This document shows, one piece after another, positions 58,470 through 64,000 of a stretch of 64,000 nucleotides of DNA. Numbering within the stretch: position 1 is the first letter of the stretch; the number at the start of each line of letters is the position of its first letter. The notes beneath the pieces were generated by a model, which saw only the letters and a list, made by a program, of their open reading frames with translations, did no database searches and was not told where the DNA came from. The DNA is taken from positions 310,001 through 374,000 of the forward strand of contig JADJUE010000003.1 in the NCBI GenBank assembly GCA_016710785.1, written 5' to 3'. Made by a program: the position numbers and the translations under genes. Source of the DNA: Candidatus Epilinea brevis. GTDB taxonomy: Bacteria; Chloroflexota; Anaerolineae; Epilineales; Epilineaceae.

Positions 58470-60719
58470 ATGCCCACCGTGCCGGACGCCGCAGCCACCG
58501 CCGCCGACCAGCCCATGACCCGGCTGGAGGGGACACTCGAGCGCGTCACCTTCCACAACCCCGAGAACGGCTACACCATCGCCCGCCTTCAGCCGGCGGG
58601 CAAGGGCGCACCGGTCACGGTCGTCGGCCCCCTGCCCACAGCCAACGTGGGTGCCGCCCTGATCCTGGAAGGCCGCTGGACCAGCCACCCGCACTATGGT
58701 CGGCAGTTGCTCATCGAGCGCGCGGAGGAGAAGCTGCCGGCCACCGTCGAGGGCATCCGGCGCTACCTGGGCTCCGGGATGATCCACGGCGTGGGGCCGG
58801 TGACGGCCGAGCGCATCGTCGACCATTTCGGCGTGGAGACCCTGGCGATCATCGACGACACGCCGCAGCGGCTGGCGGAGGTGCCGGGCGTGGGCCCGAA
58901 GCGTGCCGGGATCATCGCGCAGGCCTGGGTCGAGCAGCGCCAGATCAAGCAGATCATGCTCTTTCTGCAATCGCATGGCGTCTCCACCGGTCTGGCGGTG
59001 CGCATCTACAAGGCCTACGGCGACCAGGCGGCGGACGTGGTGCGCCAGGATCCCTACCGGCTGGCCCGCGAGGTCTTCGGCATCGGGTTTCGCACCGCCG
59101 ACCAGATCGCCCAAGGCCTGGGCCTGGCGGCGGACGCACCGCGCCGCCTGGAGGCCGGCCTCGGCTTCGCCCTCGGCGGTCTGGCGGACGAAGGGCATTG
59201 CTACGCCCCGCGGGCGGAGCTGGTACGGGAGGCGGCACGGCTGTTGGAGGTGGGGCCGGAACTGCTGGAGCCGGCGGTGGACCGGTTGCTGGCCACCGGG
59301 GATCTGATCGACGGCAGCCCGGAGCCGCCGGCCGACGCAGCCGCGGCCTGGATCTATCTACCCCTCCTGTTCCATTCCGAGACGAACCTGGCGCGCCGTC
59401 TGCGGCGGCATCTGGAAGTCCCTGGCAGCCGCCTGCTCCCCTTTCGCTCCCTGGATTGGGAGGCAGCCTTCGCCTGGTTGGACCAGCGGCTGCCGCATCC
59501 CTTGGCCGACCGGCAGCGGGACGCGGTGCGCCTGGCCCTCACCCAGAAGCTCTGCGTGATCACCGGCGGTCCGGGTACAGGCAAGACGACCACGGTCAGG
59601 GCCATCCTGGAACTCTTGGCGGCGAAGGGCGGCTCGGTGCGCCTGGCGGCGCCCACCGGCCGGGCGGCCAAGCGCCTGGCCGAGGCCAGCGGCCTGGAGG
59701 CGCGCACCCTGCACCGCCTGCTGGAGTTCGCCCCCGGCGAGGGCCAGATGTTCAAGCGCGGCGAGGACAACCCCCTGCCGGCCGACCTGATCGTGGTCGA
59801 CGAGGTGTCGATGGTGGACCTCTTGCTCATGCATCACCTGGCCAAGGCGGTGGACCTGGGCAGCCATCTGGTGCTGGTGGGCGACGTGGACCAGCTGCCC
59901 GCGGTGGGCGCGGGCAATGTGCTGCGCGACCTGATCGCCAGCGCCACGGTACCCACGGTGGCCCTGGAGCAGATCTTCCGCCAAGACGCCAAGAGCCACA
60001 TCATCGTCAACGCCCACCGCATCAACCAAGGGCAGATGCCGCTCCTGGAGAAGGACAGCGAGGACTTCTTCCTCTTCCCAGCTGAGGAGGCGGGGGCGGC
60101 GGCCGATTGGGTGGTCGACCTGGTCAGCCACCGCATCCCGGCCCGCTTCGGCCTGGATCCGCTGGAAGACATCCAGGTGCTTTCGCCCATGCACCGCGGC
60201 GCGGCAGGGGTGGGCGCGCTCAACGAGCGACTGCAGGAGGCATTGAACCCACCAGAGCCCGGCCGCGCGGAACTGCGCCAGGCGGGGCGCCTCTTCCGGG
60301 TAGGCGACAAGCTGATGCAGCTGCGCAACAACTACATGAAGGACGTCTTCAACGGCGACGTGGGGCGCCTCGTCGCCATCGACGCCGAGGAGCAGACCGC
60401 CTTGGTGAGCGTGGACGGCCAGGAGGTGGTCTATGGCTTCTCGGAGCTGGACGAGCTGACCCTGGCCTACGCCGTCTCCACCCACAAGAGCCAGGGCTCG
60501 GAGTACGCCGCGGTGGTCATGACCCTCCTGCCGCAGCATTACCTGCTCCTGCAGCGCAACCTGCTCTACACCGGCGTCACCCGCGCCCGCCGCCTCTGCG
60601 TCCTGGTGGGCTCGCGCAAAGCCCTGGCCATGGCCCTGAAGAACGACGCGGTGGCGGCGCGGCATACGGGACTGGCGCGGCGACTGGGTGGGGGTGAGAG
60701 CCAGTTGCGGTCGTCGTAA
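58470..60719 (+). CDS. recD2: RecD2-type ATP-dependent DNA helicase
   Basis: 749 aa. An N-terminal OB-like region (TRLEGTLERVTFHNPENGYTIARL) is followed by helix-hairpin-helix repeats (about 110-190), then Walker A GGPGTGKTT (about 366), DEVSMVD, GDVDQLPAVGAGNVL, and C-terminal YAVSTHKSQGSEY, TGVTRARRLCVLVG. This is the superfamily 1B RecD2 of bacteria without RecBC, acting 5' to 3' in repair. ATG 58515 (MTRLEG) is an alternative start that matches the family N-terminus; no ribosome site precedes ATG 58470. Confidence 0.93.
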   Translation: MPTVPDAAATAADQPMTRLEGTLERVTFHNPENGYTIARLQPAGKGAPVTVVGPLPTANVGAALILEGRWTSHPHYGRQLLIERAEEKLPATVEGIRRYLGSGMIHGVGPVTAERIVDHFGVETLAIIDDTPQRLAEVPGVGPKRAGIIAQAWVEQRQIKQIMLFLQSHGVSTGLAVRIYKAYGDQAADVVRQDPYRLAREVFGIGFRTADQIAQGLGLAADAPRRLEAGLGFALGGLADEGHCYAPRAELVREAARLLEVGPELLEPAVDRLLATGDLIDGSPEPPADAAAAWIYLPLLFHSETNLARRLRRHLEVPGSRLLPFRSLDWEAAFAWLDQRLPHPLADRQRDAVRLALTQKLCVITGGPGTGKTTTVRAILELLAAKGGSVRLAAPTGRAAKRLAEASGLEARTLHRLLEFAPGEGQMFKRGEDNPLPADLIVVDEVSMVDLLLMHHLAKAVDLGSHLVLVGDVDQLPAVGAGNVLRDLIASATVPTVALEQIFRQDAKSHIIVNAHRINQGQMPLLEKDSEDFFLFPAEEAGAAADWVVDLVSHRIPARFGLDPLEDIQVLSPMHRGAAGVGALNERLQEALNPPEPGRAELRQAGRLFRVGDKLMQLRNNYMKDVFNGDVGRLVAIDAEEQTALVSVDGQEVVYGFSELDELTLAYAVSTHKSQGSEYAAVVMTLLPQHYLLLQRNLLYTGVTRARRLCVLVGSRKALAMALKNDAVAARHTGLARRLGGGESQLRSS

Positions 60720-60733
60720 TCGGACCTTACACT
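60705..60733 (+). promoter_or_regulatory. Promoter of the propeller lipoprotein gene
   Basis: TTGCGG (60705-60710), 17-bp spacer, TACACT (60728-60733), overlapping the helicase stop codon; leader of about 64 bases with GGAG 8 bases before ATG 60804. Confidence 0.55.
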
Positions 60734-60803
60734 TTCTCTGCAATGCGTCGGTCAGTACAGGCCCGAAGACCACCTTGACATCGAATCGAACGGAGCGCTG
60801 CGA

Positions 60804-62972
60804 ATGGACAGACACAGGACTCGAACAGGGGCCTTGCTTTTCGGCGGAATCCTCCTGATCACCACCGCCTGTCGATCGACGACGGCGGTTCCCCTCACGG
60901 GTGTCCGCGGATCGCCGACACCGGGCATCGCCGCCCACAATGTCGCGAGACGAGGCGATTCCTCCATCACGACGACGGTCGCCGCGGCCTATCCCCACCC
61001 CGCCACGGCCGGCCCCGCGGCCGCCGCTGGCCCCACGGCGTACGACGAGCACAAGGCAGTCGAAGCCCTCCTTCCGTCGGGAGCGGTCGCCGATGTGTCC
61101 GAACATATCAGTTGGTACGGCAGCAAAAACGATGCCAGCACCCTGTACGCCTATGGCGTGCCCTACACTGTCGATGGTCGCCCGAGCATCGCGGCCATCA
61201 CGCAGAGCGAGCCACCCCGGCTTCTGTGGGATCTGGTGGACCATCCCGATCTCGCCGCCGGCGCAACCCTCGCGCGACCGCTGCGGATGGAGGGTGCTGG
61301 CGCCGGCCTGCTGCTGGCCGACGATGGCGGTGCGCGGCTGCTCATCCTCGCGATCGGCGACGTGACGCGGGTAGCGGAAGACCTGGCGTTGCCGGCGACG
61401 TTGGTGATCGACGGGCTGGACGGGGCAACGGTCCTCCTCGACCAGGACTTTACCGGCGACGGTCGGCCGGATCCTGTGCTGGAAGCGGGCGGCATCCTGG
61501 CGCTCTACGAACGGCAGGTGGATGCCAGCGTGCGGCTGGTCACCAGCGCCGGGCCGGGTGCCCTGCTCATGGACCAGGACCGCGACGGGCTGGCCGAGCT
61601 GATCGCTCCCGAAGCGCCCGGGGCATGGTCCCGATCGGTCTGGCGGGAGGGCGGCTTCCAGAAGGTCGAGACCCTGGGCGATCCCGACCTTCCCGCCCCG
61701 CGAACGGTCGCCGGCCGAGCCCTGCCACCCCTGCCGGCGACCCTGACCTACGTGCTGCACGGTGAACGGGCGATCATGCGCTGGCCTCGGGAGGGAGGGG
61801 AGCGGCGCGAGCTGTGGCGCGACGAAGCCCGGGCCGCCGCCATGCGTGGGCTGCGGGTCAGCCGCGACAGTGGCCAGGCCCTGGTGGCCATCGCTCCCGG
61901 CAATCGGCCGACCGACGCGCGGCTGATCCTGCTGGCCGAGGGCGCCGCGGCTCGCGACCTGCCGACCCATGGCGAGTTGCGGGACTTCCAGATCAGCTCG
62001 GACGGGCAGCGGGCAGTCTATATCGGGCTGGGGGTCGACGCGGCGGGCGCCGAACGGATGGCCGTCGATGGCATGAAGGCCACGGACCGCGGCACCCTGT
62101 TCGTTGTGGACAGCCGGCAGCCGGACCAGGCGCGGGGGATCGCGGCTTGTGAGGCCGTTATCGCGCCGGCCGGCTGGGTCGTCGGTTGCCGCGATGGTCT
62201 GGCTCTGAGCCCCAGCGGTCAAGAGGTAGCGTTCGGGGACGGCAAGGGCTTGTGGACGGTTGGCCTGGATGGCGGCTCGCCGCGGATGGTCGTCGAGCAG
62301 ACCATCGTCCCCACCGATGGACCGGGCTCGCGGATCTATGCGCCGCAGTCATGGTCTCCTGATGCACGGCGAATCCTCGCTCAAGTAGGAGGCTACGAAG
62401 GCTCAACGCCGGCAGTGATCGAACTGCCTGATGGCAAGCCTCGCGAGATCCCTGACACATCCAACTACAGCCAGGGCCTGTATAGCGAACAGGTCTGGCT
62501 GCCCGATGGCGACGCCTTGCTGGTGACCCAAGGGACCACCTTCCGCCAGACCCTTGCCGAAGTCAGGGTCGTCGACGCTGCCGACCCCGCGAGCAGCGCG
62601 GCCGTGCTCGGCTCGCTGCCCATTTCCGAGGATCGCCGCTACCAGGCCTACGGCGCCGCCGTGGCCCCCGACGGCAGCCTGCGTTTCGGGACGCGCCACC
62701 GTGACGGATCGCTCTGGCAGGGCAACGCTGTCTTCCGCGCCCGTCGCGACGGTTCGGGGCTCCAGCGCCTGGCCACCTTGCCGCCTTTGACCGATGACCA
62801 CGACCTGGCGAAGCGCGAGTTTCTCCTCTGGTCCCCCGACGGCGACACCTTCGTTGTCCGCTTCGCCCGGGGCCGGACGCTGCGCACCCTGGTGGGGCTT
62901 GCCGATGGGACTGCGCTCTGGGATGCCAGCACCGTCCTGAACGAAGCGGATTGGATCACGTGGTCGCGGTGA
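60804..62972 (+). CDS. Lipoprotein with beta-propeller-like repeats
   Basis: 722 aa. Lipobox-like LLITTAC (Cys at about 20), then an Ala/Pro-rich linker. The body is repeated beta-sheet: an FG-GAP-like stretch (DFTGDGRPDPVLEAGG, DQDRDGLAELIAPEA; calcium-type DxDxDG) at about 210-280, then TolB/WD40-like blades (SSDGQRAVYIGLG, SPSGQEVAFGDGKGLWTVGLDGGSPR, SWSPDARRILAQVGGYEG, SPDGDTFVVRFA). A surface scaffold or sensor is likely; no enzyme motif seen. The TTGACA at 60776 lies too close to the ATG to be its promoter. Confidence 0.7.
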   Translation: MDRHRTRTGALLFGGILLITTACRSTTAVPLTGVRGSPTPGIAAHNVARRGDSSITTTVAAAYPHPATAGPAAAAGPTAYDEHKAVEALLPSGAVADVSEHISWYGSKNDASTLYAYGVPYTVDGRPSIAAITQSEPPRLLWDLVDHPDLAAGATLARPLRMEGAGAGLLLADDGGARLLILAIGDVTRVAEDLALPATLVIDGLDGATVLLDQDFTGDGRPDPVLEAGGILALYERQVDASVRLVTSAGPGALLMDQDRDGLAELIAPEAPGAWSRSVWREGGFQKVETLGDPDLPAPRTVAGRALPPLPATLTYVLHGERAIMRWPREGGERRELWRDEARAAAMRGLRVSRDSGQALVAIAPGNRPTDARLILLAEGAAARDLPTHGELRDFQISSDGQRAVYIGLGVDAAGAERMAVDGMKATDRGTLFVVDSRQPDQARGIAACEAVIAPAGWVVGCRDGLALSPSGQEVAFGDGKGLWTVGLDGGSPRMVVEQTIVPTDGPGSRIYAPQSWSPDARRILAQVGGYEGSTPAVIELPDGKPREIPDTSNYSQGLYSEQVWLPDGDALLVTQGTTFRQTLAEVRVVDAADPASSAAVLGSLPISEDRRYQAYGAAVAPDGSLRFGTRHRDGSLWQGNAVFRARRDGSGLQRLATLPPLTDDHDLAKREFLLWSPDGDTFVVRFARGRTLRTLVGLADGTALWDASTVLNEADWITWSR

Positions 62973-63042
62973 GGACAGCGTTGGACGGCGCGGCGGTCGC
63001 GGCTGAGCGAGCGAAAGCGTCATCGACCGATCAGCACATCTG

Positions 63043-63071
63043 TTCGCATTTCATGGTCGATGCCGCTATAC
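63043..63071 (+). promoter_or_regulatory. Promoter of the VOC protein gene
   Basis: TTCGCA (about 63042-63047), 18-bp spacer, TATACT (about 63066-63071), 50 bases before ATG 63124. Confidence 0.45.
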
Positions 63072-63123
63072 TTGCGCCTCTGTGGCGTCCGTACTCCCCA
63101 TGTCACCCAAAAGGAGACCGATC

Positions 63124-63561
63124 ATGTCCCGTGTCAGCACCTACTTGAACTTCCCGCGCTCCACCGAAGCGGCGTTCCTGTTCTACAAGTCGGTCTTCGG
63201 CACCGACTTTGCAGGGCCTATCATGCGCTTCGGCGACATCCCGGCGCAGCCGGACCAGCCCCCGGCGGCTGAGGCGGACAAGAACCTGGTCATGCACGTG
63301 GAGCTGCCCATTCTGGCCGGACATGTGCTGATGGGCACCGACGCCCCTGAATCGATGGGCTTCACCGTGACGTCGGGCAACTCGATGACCATCAACCTGG
63401 AGCCGGACACGCGAGCGGAGACCGATCGGCTCTTCACCGCATTGGCGGACGGCGGCAAGGTGGAGATGCCCTTGGCGGATATGTTCTGGGGCGACTACTT
63501 CGGCAGCCTCGAGGACCGCTTCGGCACGCGCTGGATGTTCAACTGCGGCGAAAAGGCCTGA
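63124..63561 (+). CDS. VOC (glyoxalase/PhnB-like) family protein
   Basis: 145 aa from ATG 63124 (AAGGAG 8 bases upstream). The pattern STYLNFPRSTEAAFLFYKSVFGTDF, HVELPILAGHVLMGTDAPES, ADGGKVEMPLADMFWGDYFGSLEDRFGTRWMFN is typical of the PhnB/3-demethylubiquinone-like VOC subgroup. Members of this subgroup mostly have unknown substrates; the ending 'FWG..FG...D.FG..W' is complete. Confidence 0.9.
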   Translation: MSRVSTYLNFPRSTEAAFLFYKSVFGTDFAGPIMRFGDIPAQPDQPPAAEADKNLVMHVELPILAGHVLMGTDAPESMGFTVTSGNSMTINLEPDTRAETDRLFTALADGGKVEMPLADMFWGDYFGSLEDRFGTRWMFNCGEKA

Positions 63562-64000
63562 TCCACCCCGACCTGCTCGCGCGAACAGGTCGGACAGGAC
63601 CGTCCGGTCGCGGTAGCCGGCCGCCGGACCAAGGCAGCCGCCACGGCGATCCTTGCCCGAAGCCCACCTTCCCGCGGCGGAGAAGCCTTGAGAACACCAT
63701 AAAATCCCTTCAGCGAATTGAATGAATTCGTTGAAGGGATTTTTAATAATTCACTATAGACAATTTATCAGATTCCTTATAGCGAATACGACGTTGTTCC
63801 AGGACGATCACACTTGATTCCTGAGGTCGTCCGGTCGCCAGGACCTGGACATGCCGGATGCGTCTCTATCCCTGATCCCTATCAGCGACGGAGTCCTCTT
63901 GGACACGGCCCCAACACGACCAGGTACGGCAACGAGGTCCTGAACGCCCCAGCGGCTGTACTGGACGATTCTCAAATCCATTCGTTATACTCTCGGTATG
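63562..64000 (+). other. Gene-free, partly AT-rich 3' end
   Basis: No coding frame seen. An 8-bp hairpin CCGACCTG/CAGGTCGG follows the VOC gene (about 63569-63594). From about 63695 to 63790 the base composition is far more AT-rich than the rest of the window. The window ends in TATACT (about 63985-63990) and ATG (63998-64000), which may be the promoter and start of the next gene. Confidence 0.5.
63701..63744 (+). terminator. 19-bp stem hairpin with T tract
   Basis: AAAATCCCTTCAGCGAATT (63701-63719) pairs with its near-perfect complement at 63725-63743 (one G-T pair), loop GAATG, followed by T residues. It reads as an intrinsic terminator in either direction; it is also long enough to be an inverted repeat from a mobile remnant. 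Confidence 0.6.

Noticed and set aside
60776..60781. TTGACA as a -35 box of the propeller lipoprotein gene
   Set aside because: A -10 box would fall on the start codon; the TTGCGG/TACACT pair upstream fits better.
59358..62222. Minus-strand open frame of 954 codons
   Set aside because: Antisense to the well-supported RecD2 and propeller genes; low-information composition.
1..64000. CRISPR arrays, transposases, integrases or phage genes
   Set aside because: No direct-repeat/spacer pattern and no mobile-element protein motif was found in any frame; the tandem repeats seen are inside genes.

Overview
This is a very GC-rich, gene-dense bacterial window with about 45 protein genes on both strands. 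It has no tRNA, rRNA, CRISPR array, insertion sequence or phage gene. The gene content suggests a Chloroflexota bacterium (Anaerolineae/Ardenticatenia-like). Supporting signs are two ECF-sigma/DUF5667 pairs, exported proteins with low-complexity Thr/Pro linkers, a 'YLPL/YLPW' motif at or near the end of exported modules, and a DUF1998 helicase. This placement is inference from gene content, not from a marker gene.

Layout. 1-4.2 kb: a truncated pectinacetylesterase/Notum-like secreted hydrolase, a methyltransferase, and an ECF sigma factor with its DUF5667 partner. 4.3-4.6 kb: a probable stand-alone structured RNA on the minus strand, with a full-consensus promoter and an intrinsic terminator. 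4.8-13.3 kb: a MacB-type ATPase/permease/adaptor trio, a large membrane protein and an ABC ATPase that seems to start at CTG. 13.3-15.9 kb: DUF1761 protein and ABC exporter (minus). 16.0-17.5 kb: a secreted thioredoxin-like protein whose reading frame continues through an in-frame TGA at the redox site (U-G-I-C) with a SECIS-like hairpin behind it; this is a probable new selenoprotein and the most notable item here. 17.7-19.3 kb: DUF433/DUF5615 toxin-antitoxin pair, and a winged-helix regulator with a membrane protein. 19.5-31.4 kb: housekeeping and metabolic genes (M1 aminopeptidase, GT39-like transferase, RidA, GyrI-like, IMP dehydrogenase, 3-methyladenine glycosylase, SCO protein, helicase with an HNH insert). 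31.6-33.6 kb: secreted double-VWA protein.

33.6-44.2 kb is one long minus-strand operon, modABC followed without a real gap by lipid-type enzymes: CDP-alcohol phosphatidyltransferase, GNAT, an AMP-ligase/UbiA-like fusion, a PEP-synthase-like phosphotransferase and CdsA. 44.3-48.2 kb: Fic protein, lipid kinase, a small unknown protein and a thioredoxin-like lipoprotein. 48.4-56.7 kb is a tightly coupled plus-strand cluster of three glycosyltransferases and an ABC exporter, flanked by two APH-fold kinases; it probably makes and exports a glycosylated surface or secreted product. 56.6-58.4 kb: the second ECF/DUF5667 pair. 58.5-63.6 kb: RecD2 helicase, a beta-propeller-like lipoprotein and a VOC protein. 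The last 440 bases are gene-free and locally AT-rich, with a 19-bp hairpin.
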